Shown: piece after piece, positions 47,731 through 57,260 of the stretch | How the letters are laid out: every line of letters starts with the position of its first letter | How positions within the stretch are numbered: position 1 is the first letter of the stretch | The notes under the pieces: model-generated | The model's input: the letters and a program-made list of their open reading frames with translations, nothing else | Told to the model about the DNA's origin: nothing | Database searches by the model: none | Assembly (NCBI GenBank): GCA_033439265.1 | Contig: JAVTVX010000002.1 | Span: 9,956,174-10,020,173 of the forward strand | DNA: 64,000 bases | Source: Dillenia suffruticosa | Lineage: Eukaryota > Streptophyta > Magnoliopsida > Dilleniales > Dilleniaceae | Direction: 5' to 3' | Position numbers and translations under genes: made by a program

Positions 47731-48641
47731 CAAACTATAAAACATGAGCAAGCAACTTGAGCAAGCAACTGGAGGAACTCAGCCGTGTTGTTAAACGAGT
47801 GGTGCAGTCCTCCTCACACGAGTTAGGTCACATGCGCCAACAATAACTTGAGTCTAGGGAACAATGAGAGCTTTTGGTGACTTCCCGACACAACATAAAC
47901 GATATGAGAAAACAGGTTCACTCATATCAAATGAACTCAGACACACTAACATGAGAAGGGAAGAGCCTACTCAAGCTATTACTAGATTTTTGCCGTTCGA
48001 CTCCAAGGTTTCCACAAAGTCGATGCCTCACGTTATGCTCCTTTCTCTTATTCAGAGATACGACAATACTATTGATCCTCGTGACCATGTGGCTTACTTT
48101 GTGACCATGATGATCTCGAGAGACATGATAGACATGGCTATGTGTAACCACTTTCCTACAACTCTAAAAGGCAATGAGTTGGCATGGTTCAACTCACTTC
48201 CTCCATTTAGTATCAAGAGTTTCACTTACTCTGGCAACAGTTTGAGATGCACTTCGTAATCAATAGAGATGCCAAGAAGAAATTTATATCTCTCCTCTCA
48301 TTGAAACAGAGAAACAATAAGTCATTAAGAGATTATCTTGATAAATTTAAAACCGAAATAATGAAGGTCTCTAGCTTAAACTATTCTATTGCATTGGCCA
48401 CATTGCTCACCAGGCTACGGCCATCAGGGACGAAAACATCCACCACCACGAATCCGTTGTCTACCATCTAGGAGTTTTATGCTTGAGCAGAGAAGTATAT
48501 CGCTGTTGAGTATGCTGAAGTGTTTGACAAGCGTTGAAACCGACTAGTGCAGAATGAAGGCATCTGATTATCCTGGCAGTCCTTACCTAAGAGAGCCCAA
48601 CACAGACCCCTTTAGCAATAAAGGTTTACAAGTTATACTCT

Positions 48642-50098
48642 TGATAACATGCAATTTATTGAATTTATTTTTGTTATCATGGTTTGAATTTGAATTGTTT
48701 AATACCCTAATGGTTGGTTTTATTGAATTTTATTTTTAGGAGATTGAATTGAAGACTTGGAGCAAATTGGGTTTAACAAGGCAATTTTGGAGCTAATTGG
48801 GTCAAGACATCTTATTGGACTTTGAAGAAGAGGAGTTTGAATTTTAATTTCAGCATTCTAGTAGAGTTTCTAATTTTCTCAATAGAAAGAGTCCTAATTA
48901 AATTCGAAAACTAGAAGGAAGGAAAGTTGCATTATTCTTTAGGAAAAAATGTCTTCTTTCCTATTTTCTATGAAGAGGAAGAGTCCTAATCAAATTGGAA
49001 GACTAGAAAGAAGGAAAGTTTCCTATTTTCACAAAAATGGGCCGGCTACCTTGCTTATTTAAATACAAAAGGGGCTGCACTCAAAGACACAACATAATAC
49101 TCTCTACACAAGAAAAGGGAGGGCTGCTGCAGAGAAACACAATACTCCAAGGAGGTGGCTGCATCTTAAGGAGAAAAGAGAGGAACTTCATGACTGTTCA
49201 TTCAATCTCTCATTAGGTTTTATTTTTTATTTTTTTCTTTCTTTTTAGGAACATTATTTTTTATTTTCTTGTGTTGATATTTATCACCATGAGTGGCTAG
49301 TTTCTTTATTCTGATTCAAGGGGAATTTTAATCGATTGTTCTTCATTTTGAGGTTATGTTCTTAATTTAATTTCTTGTCTTTTATTCAAGTATTCGTCGA
49401 TTCTTGGTTTATTTTTATGAAAGATTGGTATTAGTTAATCTGACAATTTAATTCAATATCAATTTTTCTACTGCATTCAAGATTTCAGTGATCCGTAATT
49501 GTCATGAATGAATGGTACGAGTAGCAAATAGGTTATATATGTTTATAGGTCGTTTGCTGATATTCATTTTAATCTAAGGAATCAATGAAATAAAATCGAA
49601 TAATTGTACGGCTATCCTGGTTATTTGTATTTTGGTTTAACTGTTTTCATAGAACTTAATACTGTCATTATTTGATATGGAACGCTATCGTGTCCAGTCG
49701 ATTAATTGGATGCTGGATTTGGTCAATTCTTTTAGGAAAACACAAAATTTATTATGGCTATTCTAATAGATTTAAGGTTAAATGCTTGAATTGCAAGAAT
49801 AATATTTTTAACCAATGATTAATAAGACAATCGAATATATGAACTTTTGGATCGGAGTTTGGTGAATTGAATTTCTTCTTTAAATTTTAGTATTTTTTGC
49901 ATATTTGATTTGTCTTTTAATTTTAGTTATTTAATTTTGATTTAGAAATTTATTTTGTAAACCCCCTATTTTATTTTGGCATTTATTAAAGAGTTAAGTT
50001 AACATAGTTCCCTTGGAATTCGACCTGGTACCACTATTGCTACAGTTTGTTGCATTGGGGGAATCAGTATTAATTTGAGGGATTCGACAACCCAACTA
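48642..50098 (+). repeat. 5' LTR of the nested Athila-like element, 1457 bp
   Basis: Begins TGATAACATGC and ends CAACCCAACTA before the primer site. Its last 50 bases (TTGCATTGGGGGAATCAG and on) recur at 50641-50689, where the terminus is CGACCA. AT-rich with a leader-like block near 49080-49200. Confidence 0.85.
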
Positions 50099-50103
50099 AA
50101 TTT

Positions 50104-50121
50104 TGGCGCCGTTGCCGGGGA
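50104..50121 (+). other. Intact Asp-tRNA primer-binding site
   Basis: TGGCGCCGTTGCCGGGGA is the complement of the 3' end of plant Asp-tRNA including CCA, five bases after the LTR end. All CpG sites are preserved, unlike in the other long-terminal elements here. Confidence 0.92.
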
Positions 50122-50180
50122 ACTATTTTAATTTCTTAGTTTGTGCTTTTCACTTGCTTATTGATTTTTGGAGAGGAAAA

Positions 50181-50610
50181 GATGGAGTTAGCTGCATCAA
50201 TTTTGAACCAACATCCCTTGTGCATCGAGAACCCAGCTCATGAGGTAAGTCACTCGAATTTTGAAAATTAAATTTCTGAATTGACTGCTTTGATTCGTCA
50301 GATGGTTGTAGGTCAAATACATGCAACCAAAGTTTGCGGCATATGCTCGATACCTGGACATCCTACGGATATGTGTCTATCTTTGCAAAAAGATTCTACT
50401 CATCAAGCAAATGCCGTAGGAGGATTTTCTGGCCAACCTCAAAAGAAGTACGACCCCTACTCTACTTATTATAACCCTGGATGGAGAGAGCATCCAAACC
50501 TGAGTTGCGTGAATCAAGGAGGACAAACAGGATATTTTCCTCAGCAATTCAATAGGCCAACACATGCACCGTATGTGTTGATAATACTGTTTTCCGAGCG
50601 AACACGTTGA
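50181..50610 (+). pseudogene. gag fragment of the nested Athila-like element
   Basis: A start-like ATGGAGTTAGCTGCATC follows the primer site. From 50281 the open stretch encodes VCGICSIPGHPTDMCLSLQ (zinc-knuckle-like), QANAVGGFSGQ and KKYDPYSTYYNPGWREHPNLS, standard Athila-type gag blocks. The central part of gag between these is deleted, and the frame runs out at the deletion junction near 50610. Confidence 0.85.
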
Positions 50611-50640
50611 ATTGTCAACACAATTCAATAGGCCAACACG

Positions 50641-50689
50641 TTGCATTGGGGGAATCAGTATTAATTTGAGGGTTTCGACAACCCGACCA
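50641..50689 (+). repeat. 3' LTR remnant (49 bp) of the nested element
   Basis: Matches the final bases of the 5' LTR almost exactly and ends in CA next to the target duplication. Confidence 0.85.
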
Positions 50690-51600
50690 ACTCCTTTGAA
50701 TGAGACGTTAAGCCAAGTTCGACTTCAAATCTGAAACAAATCCTACGTCAGGTAGCCTTCTCGTTCCACAGAAGATGATTCAAAGAAAGACAAAATGTAA
50801 TATTGCCACTTCCATCGAGATTATGGCCATCTAACAGATGAATGTAAGAAGCTCAAGGATAAACTTGAGTTCTTTATTTGAAGTGGTTGGCTCCAGAGAT
50901 TCATAAGTACAGAGAGGGAAGGCCTCCCCCCTCAAGGCTCACTGGCTATAAGGCGCGAGAATGATCGAGGCGAGCAACCGCCTCCATCAGATGCCCACAA
51001 TCGACCGAACGAAGTGATACTCCAACTATAAAGTGAGTATGATACCTCATATCCCTACCTTCCAACCCACATCTTTATGGCTTTGTATGATCGAAAGTAC
51101 GCACAACTTATAAAGATCAGGTAGACAGTATCCCCAATTTTTCACAAGGCTAGGCCCTCAAGCTCCACGTCCAAGCAGGTCCTCACTACACGCTCCAAGA
51201 AGCAGCCCAAGAAAAAAAGACCAATGATCAGTTTCAGTGATAACGACTTGATAAGAGTCGATCAGACCGACATGATTCTTTTGTCGTAACCACCAAGATC
51301 GGGCCATCATTGGGCCGATATAAAACAACGTTCAATTTAGTTAAGTTGATCTCGCTTTATAATGTCATCCTAGCCATCCCAGCTTGAACGCCCTGGAGGT
51401 ATTGCCAAACACGAGACACATGAAAGTTAAGTTTAGGACCATTACCGTCATTTGAATGCTGTCTTGCAACCCAGGATCCCTGGTAAACTCTCTCAAATAA
51501 TTCTGAACCCTTCCATTTTATAGTTACTCTTGTAGAACTACTAATCGAATGTTTCATTACTTGTTCCATTGATTACGTTATGATTAATTTGCTTGTAATG
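50690..51600 (+). pseudogene. Tat-like gag C-terminus and protease-region remnant
   Basis: Resumes after the nested element: KCNIATSIEI-type frame aside, the stretch near 50795-50880 encodes YCHFHRDYGHLTDECKKLKDKLE, the gypsy gag zinc block, then SGWLQRFI. Near 51225-51400 come ISFSDNDLIRVDQTDMI, a KIGPSLGRYKTTF-like block and, across a frameshift and stop, LNALEVLPNTRHMKVKF, the region after the protease of Tat-type polyproteins. Homology stops near 51500 and no reverse transcriptase follows. Confidence 0.7.
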
Positions 51601-51619
51601 ATTTGTTTTACTAATCTCT

Positions 51620-52300
51620 CGTGATGTGCCGACAGTACCGAACACGTGTCACCAAAGGCACTCAATCGAATGAACGTACCGATAATAAAGGATGCGACTC
51701 CCTGTCAGATAGGTACGGTCCATTCTATCAAACGAACATGCCGACAATAAGGGATGCATCTTCCAACCGGGTAAGCATGGTCCATTCCATCGAACGAATG
51801 TATCGATAATAAAGGATGCATCTCATAGTTAGGCAGGTACGGCTCGCTTTATCGAATGAACGTGTCGACAATAAGGGATACGTCTCCCTGTCGGGTAAGC
51901 ACGGCCCATTCTATCAAACGAACGTGCCAACAATAATGGATACGTCTCCTAACTAGGTAAGTACAACCCACTTTATCTAAGCATACCAACAATAAATGAT
52001 GTGTCTCCGAGCCAGATAGGTACGACTCGCTCTATCAGAGGAACGTGTTGACAATAAGAGATGCGTCTCCCTATGGGTAGGTGCTATCCATTCTATCGAA
52101 CGAATGTGTTGATAATAAGGGATGTGTCTCCCAACCGCGTAAGTATGGTCCATTCCATCAAACGAACATGCCGACAATAAGGGATGCATCTCCCTGCCGG
52201 CTAGACATGACCCATCTTACAGATGAACGTATCAACAACAATGGATATATTTCACTGTCGGATAGGTATGACCCACTCTCTTTCACGCGCAAACGGATTA
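51620..52300. repeat. Tandem array, about 62-bp monomer, roughly 11 copies
   Basis: The ACAATAAGGGATGC-type core recurs near 51684, 51744, 51806, 51868, 51930, 51989, 52051, 52112, 52174 and 52235, giving spacings of 59-62 bp. Each monomer also carries a TCGAACGAACGTG segment, CTCCCTGTCGGGTAAG and GTACGGTCCATTCTATC. Copies are clearly diverged. It lies between the broken coding region and the antisense region of the Tat-like element. Confidence 0.9.
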
Positions 52301-53903
52301 TCAACAAGGGGTATGTCCCCTTGATGGAATTTTATTCGCTATGTGGATTACATTAAGAACACAAGTTTCTAAACACTTGATCATAGGAAAAGCAATGAAA
52401 TTCTTTCATTAATTTTCCTAGGGGCATGCAAAAATAAAGTTGAATCGGAAGGAAACAGAAAATACAACTAAGGGAGAGATGAAGACGGGAGATTCGAGGA
52501 CCTTAAACCAGCTTCAGGCACTTGGGGTGCATCAATCGTAGCATTCTCATCCATAACTTTTAAAGGAATATGGCTCACCAAAATGATTGCAAGCTCGCTA
52601 TTGGGAGCTTCAGGGCTATATTGGGAGCTTCAGGGCTTGCCCTCCCCATGTCTAGGGGCATGGCCTGAGAGACCCGCATAGTCGATAACCTCCTTAGCAT
52701 ATCGAAATCTCTTGTTTCACCTATGCCAACCGTGCGTATGCTAATCGATAGTCTTTATGAGTGTCTCCTCTAGTTCTTGAATCTTCCGCTCGGCGCCCTT
52801 CAAGGCTTAGTCATGCATCTCGACAGGTCTCTGTGTGGTGTGTAGGGATACCTCACGCGTCCTAACTTTTGCCTTTAACTTTGTTGCCTCTTGGAAATAG
52901 CCTCGCACCGCTAAAGCCCCTAATTCCATTCGGCCTTTAGCCACGCTACCTCTTTGTCTTGGGCATTCAAAGCATCCACAAACGCCCTGTCCTCCTTGAT
53001 TTCCTTCTCCTTCTGTGATAGAACATCCTACAACCAAGACATTGCACTCATCTCGTCTTCTCGGTGCTTCAGATGATCTATTGTCTGCTCCCTCCTCAGC
53101 CTTTGAAACTCGGCCAAGATGAAGGACTACACAAAATGAGAAGAGTTACCTATAGGAACCGAAAATACATATAAAGTATATTCTAGGGCAATCATATCGT
53201 GAGACCCGAGGACATAATGGCCTTGTCGCCCTACTCGAGAGACAATTTGTTCAGCTCTAAATTAGAACGACAAAAGCCCACCCATTTCGTTATCTTCCTC
53301 AACTCACTACCGTCAGTATAACTATAGTGATGATCGCCAGTGCTGATAGTTATGGTCCAGTGTTCCCTTAGCCTGCATTGATCATCAAAAGATGAAACAT
53401 GGATAAAGGGCTCAAGGGCGATCCTCCCGGATACAATCATCTTGCTCGATAGCAAAGGAACAAATGAAGATAGACCAATGCCAGGCTCTACATTCCCAAG
53501 GCCTCCAAAAATTTGCACCGTCTGTCTCTGCTTTGGGGGAGCCTTGGAAGCACAGCCATTGCCCTCCTCCTGAGACTCCTTGTCTGCCATCTCCTCCTCC
53601 TCCTTACTGTCTCCCCTGTCGGTTGCCTTAGAATGCTCTTCGTGAGCCCTCTCATCTGGCCTAACCGCGGAGTGAACTTTGGCTACCCCAATGAGTCCTG
53701 ATATATCCGGGGAACCTTGCTTCTTGTTCTTTATCGCTGTGTTACTTGGCAAGCCTAGCCGCTAGGTTTCCTTCCTCTTCTGAACAAAAGATGAAGTAGG
53801 AACAACATTGCCACTAGCATCCTTAGCCACCTCCCTCTTTGTGTCGGTTTTCATTTGTTTGTTGGTGGTTACTGCCTCAATATCCCTTTCATCCAGAGAG
53901 ATA
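52301..53903 (-). pseudogene. Antisense coding region of the Tat-like element, distal part
   Basis: The minus-strand open stretch 53752-53231 (173 residues) encodes an acidic Glu/Lys-rich part (RGDSKEEEEMADKESQEEGNG region), then GIGLSSFVPLLSS and EHWTITIS blocks. The adjacent frame 53037-52807 is Gly/Arg-rich. With 55240-54494 it forms a minus-strand coding trail about 2 kb long, now broken by stops and the CACTA insertion. Antisense reading frames in the 3' region are reported for Tat-lineage elements. The function is unknown and the match to a particular family is not certain. Confidence 0.4.
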
Positions 53904-54503
53904 CACTACTATAAAATGAGTTTTCAGTGACGGATTTTTTCTATTGTTAAATCCGTCGGTAATAGTGACCCCGCTAAATATCACCGAGGGATTTTTTTCC
54001 GTTTCTAATATCAGCGATGCATGCCCCAACTCGCCACCGACCATATTTAATTTCTGAAAGTGTCTTTGTTGAGCTTCGAACCCGGACATGGTGAAAATCC
54101 AACGAGCAGCACAATCACCAAACCATCATAGTTATCTGACTATTATACTTTTTTTTTACTTATTCTCTTGATTTCATATTTTTAATAATAATAAAATAAT
54201 ATAAAATTATAATTTTTAAATAATAATAAAAAAATATAAAATTATAATTTATTATAAAATAATGAAATAATTTTATTTTAGCTTAAAATAAAATAATAAA
54301 AATTTTCAAAACATAAAATAATATTATCCTTCTGCAAAATAAAATAAAAATAAAAATAATTTTAATAAAAAAAATTTAAAAAAAATCCGTCGCTGATGGG
54401 TTTAAAAAAATAAAAAAATTAAAATTTTAAAAAATTTTAAAAATCTGTCGGTAAAAGTTCCGTCCGTAATTTTTTGTCACTGAAAGTCTACTTTTAAGTA
54501 GTG
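53904..54503. mobile_element. CACTA MITE, 600 bp, with ATA target duplication
   Basis: Left end CACTACTATAAAATGAG with TTTTCAGTGACGG. Right end reversed CACTACTTAAAAGTAG with ACTTTCAGTGAC. The inverted repeat is about 28 bp and the flanking 3-bp duplication ATA (53901-53903, 54504-54506) is exact, as CACTA elements make. Subterminal CCGTCGGT/ACCGACGG motifs are present in both orientations. The middle is AT-rich with a tRNA-like motif. It splits the antisense region of the Tat-like element. Confidence 0.92.
54073..54136 (-). other. tRNA-like module inside the CACTA MITE
   Basis: On the minus strand GATAACTATGATGG (A-box region) is followed by GGTTTGGTGATTGTG and, about 40 bases later, CCGGGTTCGAAGC, a good B box. 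It aligns with the module at 5182-5242 through GGTxxxGTGxTTGTG, ATTTxCAC and TTCGAA. No full cloverleaf is evident. Confidence 0.55.
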
Positions 54504-54506
54504 ATA

Positions 54507-55240
54507 AGAGCATTAACAAGCTCTTTGCTTCTCTTGCTTACCATAATGGGTTTTTCAATTTTCCTCTTCTCTCCCAATAGTAGACCCTCTAACAATAACA
54601 TCTCATTGTCCAGAAGAGTCTGGATTGAGATACTCCTTTTTTTGCTGACGCAATACTCATCGACGGAATGGATGAATCGTGAGTGGTAGGAGTATTTTGG
54701 GGCCTTCAGACCAACGAGAGGCTCCTCACCGGCCCTCAGGAGGATGGGCACCGAACTCCTCCTCAAGAAGTCAGCAAAGAAGTACTTATTCATTTAACTC
54801 TTATCGATGGTCTCCTTGTAAAAGAACCTCCAACCCGACTCTTCTGCAATGCTCTCGTGAGCACACCTCTTGACAGTAAAATTGGAGGTCAAGATCTCAC
54901 AGTCAAAGTGAAGATGATAGAAACTCAATAGCGTTGTTAACACCATCATTGAACGTCAAGCACCGAGGATCAGCAAGGTCGGGTGAATGTTTCATCAAAG
55001 AAGAACCTGACCGATGGGGACTGTATACGATACTTTCAAACCATACTTAACACGTTGCTTGTACATCAGAACATAGTCCTTCGATGCCCTATTAGCCCTA
55101 TCTATGTTTGTAACTGATAAAAGGGCATAATCGTCTCCCAACAGCATGTCATTCTGGATGCCTTGAAGTTCCTCCTTCATCATAACGCTCTTGATGTTGT
55201 TAATACTCAGATAAACCCAAGACGATTTACTATTGTCCAT
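54507..55240 (-). pseudogene. Antisense coding region of the Tat-like element, proximal part
   Basis: The minus-strand frames 55240-54995 (opening MDNSKSSWVYLSINN, ending VSYTVPIGQVLL) and 54793-54494 (FADFLRRSSVPILLRAGEEP and on) form the upstream part of the antisense coding trail. At least one frameshift separates them, and the trail continues at 53903 across the CACTA MITE. The VPIGQVLL-like block and position fit the N-terminal part of antisense products reported for Tat-lineage elements. This is inference. Confidence 0.4.
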
Positions 55241-55505
55241 TTTTGACTCGATTCTTTCTCTGAGAATTGCTAGGGATTTCGAAAGAAACGCTTGTGAGTC
55301 ACCTTTCTGATCGAAAGTAAAAAACTGTCAAAAAGTAGAAACAATAATATTTGAACTAATTAGGCACCATGTCTTATAAAGCATGCCAAAAACGTTTGGT
55401 GGAAATCGAAACAGTACGTGCTGCATTTAATACAGTGCACTAACATCTTTTCAAAATCCCATCCATTTAATACTACTCCTGAAATCCTCCCCATAAAATG
55501 ACACC

Positions 55506-55521
55506 AGGAGTCGGGGGCAAG
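55506..55521 (+). other. Polypurine tract of the Tat-like element
   Basis: AGGAGTCGGGGGCAAG directly precedes the 3' LTR start, where minus-to-plus strand priming requires it. Confidence 0.7.
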
Positions 55522-55710
55522 CGATAGAATATGACCCAAAAGGTCTAGTATCATGAGACTAGAAACCTTTTGGATCTATGGCCCATCGAACATAAAGTAT
55601 AAAAAATGTGTCATCAAGATGAAATTTATCTCCTAAACGGATAGACACGGCCTACCCTCTCGATACATACCGACCAGATTCTCCTTGACAAGCTCCTGAT
55701 CGGTGTAAAG
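55522..55710 (+). repeat. Truncated 3' LTR of the Tat-like element
   Basis: Starts CGATAGAATATGACCC (TG to CG change) and aligns with 46269-about 46470, including CATGAGACTAGAAACC and TACATACCGACCAGATTCTCC. Homology fades after about 55700. Confidence 0.8.
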
Positions 55711-57260
55711 TGTCATAGAAAATTTTGAACAACTCAACTTCCAACAAGATCAATTAACCATATGCCCCAGAATTTTTCGGTGTTTATGGGTAGGTATGCT
55801 AGCAATAGGGCAGGCACAAGGAACCCAAAGATTATAGGCTTCACTGCAAACCCTTTCATTGTCCTCTTCTTCTCTGGGGAACCCCTCGCACAAAGGTTTT
55901 GATAATCTCACTTACATTGGTATTGATGTTAATGCTGTGCATGTTGGTTCTGCTCCATCTAAACAATGTCTTCAGCTTCCCATTTACATTGCAACAACCG
56001 TTGATCTCCTGTAGGCGGTGCACTGATTATATTTGAGGGTTGGAAGGATAAGAAGAAAAGTATTGAGAGTCATTGCAGCAGAAGGGTCCAAGTGGTTCAA
56101 AGTTGCGGCGGTATATCCGCCTCAGAAGTAGGCACTTGGAGGGTATGAGTAATTATATTGGTCGGTCATGTGCTTGGCTTCTTTTGGGGTCACATTTTCC
56201 TTCTTTTGTGGTCACTGTTTCCTTCTTCTTTGTTTGGCAAAAGATTTTGGTTGCCTATATAAATATTGGAAAATAATTATATGCCAAAGGGCTAAGGATT
56301 GCCCAAGAAATATGTCTTACAAAAATTTCAAGAAGCGTTCTTTTTTCCGACATGAATGTGAGACAGTGTTGTGATTCAGTGACCCAACTCCTTCTCACTC
56401 TCTCGGTCATTTCTAGAACACAACTCATCAAAGATGGAAGTATCGAAGATGGTTTTAGCTTTTCTACTCACACAGTTGTTCACTTACCACACAGGAAAGC
56501 GAACAATGACAAAGATGATTTATGTGGTTCATCTTATAAACTTTTCCACAAATTTACTTGGTTGAAAAAGAAGGTAGCAAAAAAATGAAAAGAGAATTTC
56601 GGAATACGGGTCAAATCTTTGACGCGAAGGCTTCAGCCCTGTACCAGCTACGTTGCATAATTTGCACACATCATAAGGAGATCTCATGCGGGATGGGTGG
56701 CATCTCTAAGTCTGCCGAAGATCCCCTTTATAGTTTAAGGGTAACAAGATAAATTCTAGGCACAAATATGGTACTTACACACATGTTGCAAGCTCTAAGC
56801 TCAAGCTTCAAGCTCCAAGCTCCAGGATTGCAAAAAAGAAAGGGGGGGGGGGGGGGAAACAAACATTAAAGAAAAAGAAAAGTAAAAAACATTTACAAGT
56901 GAGTGAGCATTTAGATTTTGACTGCCGTGTAGACCGGTAACAAACTTTGCATCTAAAAGCAACAAAGCATGTTTTCTAATTCAGAACAAACGCCATGAGA
57001 TCTTTACACAAATCGGCATTACACAGTTCTTCCAACAGTTACAAGCTTACAAAACCCAAACTCTGTATATTTATACTCCAATTTTGTCAAATCTATAGAC
57101 TCAATTGGCAGTTTCAGAGTATAAGCCACAAACTGCCCACAAACCAACCCTAAGAAAAAAAAAAAAAAAAAACTATTGAGGAAAGCACTGCACATGATCA
57201 GAAAATAAAATCAACAATACAGAGAGCAAAAATCTAAACAAGATTGATTTTCTTAGATTA
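55711..57260. other. Region between the Tat-like element and the BRANCHLESS TRICHOME-like gene
   Basis: No gene recognised. Small frames at 56073-56752 have no known motif. Contains a 15-G homopolymer (56842-56856) and an A run near 57154-57172. The last 300-500 bp probably hold the 3' UTR of the minus-strand gene. Confidence 0.4.
56842..56856. repeat. Homopolymer G15
   Basis: Fifteen consecutive G bases; rare in plant DNA and prone to assembly or sequencing error. Confidence 0.9.

Larger units (their letters stand above)
46955..48545 (+). pseudogene. gag of the Tat-like element, first part
   Basis: An opening stretch to about 47173 (IMPRTTSRAAS region) is followed by the hAT insertion. The gag core is then seen at 47864-48259: FLPFDSKVSTKSMPHVMLLS, RYDNTIDPRDHVAYF, FPTTLKGNELAWFNSLPP. 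After a small frameshift come INRDAKKKFISLLSLKQRNN, SLRDYLDKFKTEIMKVSSL and ALATLLTRLRP (48247-48430). These are the standard blocks of gypsy gag (Retrotrans_gag type). Confidence 0.8.
48642..50689 (+). mobile_element. Short Athila-like element nested in the Tat-like element
   Basis: Flanked by ACTCT (48637-48641) and ACTCC (50690-50694), a one-mismatch 5-bp target duplication. It has a full 5' LTR, an intact Asp-tRNA primer site, a gag fragment and only the last 49 bp of a 3' LTR. Protease, reverse transcriptase, RNase H and integrase are all missing. Retention of the outer LTR end with loss of nearly everything else points to an internal deletion after insertion. Confidence 0.85.
46269..55710 (+). 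mobile_element. Tat-like Ty3/gypsy element, pol deleted, with three nested insertions
   Basis: Layout: 5' LTR 46269-46980, decayed primer site, gag (split), protease-region remnant, 62-bp tandem array, antisense coding region, polypurine tract (55506-55521) and a truncated 3' LTR (55522-about 55710). Reverse transcriptase, RNase H and integrase are absent. The long 3' region with tandem repeats and antisense frames is characteristic of the Tat lineage. It has been invaded by an hAT MITE (47273-47730), an Athila-like element (48642-50689) and a CACTA MITE (53904-54503), so it is older than all three. Confidence 0.75.

Noticed and set aside
51620..52300. CRISPR array or coding repeat protein
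   Set aside because: The monomers are contiguous and diverged with stops in every frame. It is a tandem DNA array within a retroelement.
55780..56750. A host pseudogene
   Set aside because: Some readable stretches exist, but no domain or family could be recognised and the frames break repeatedly.
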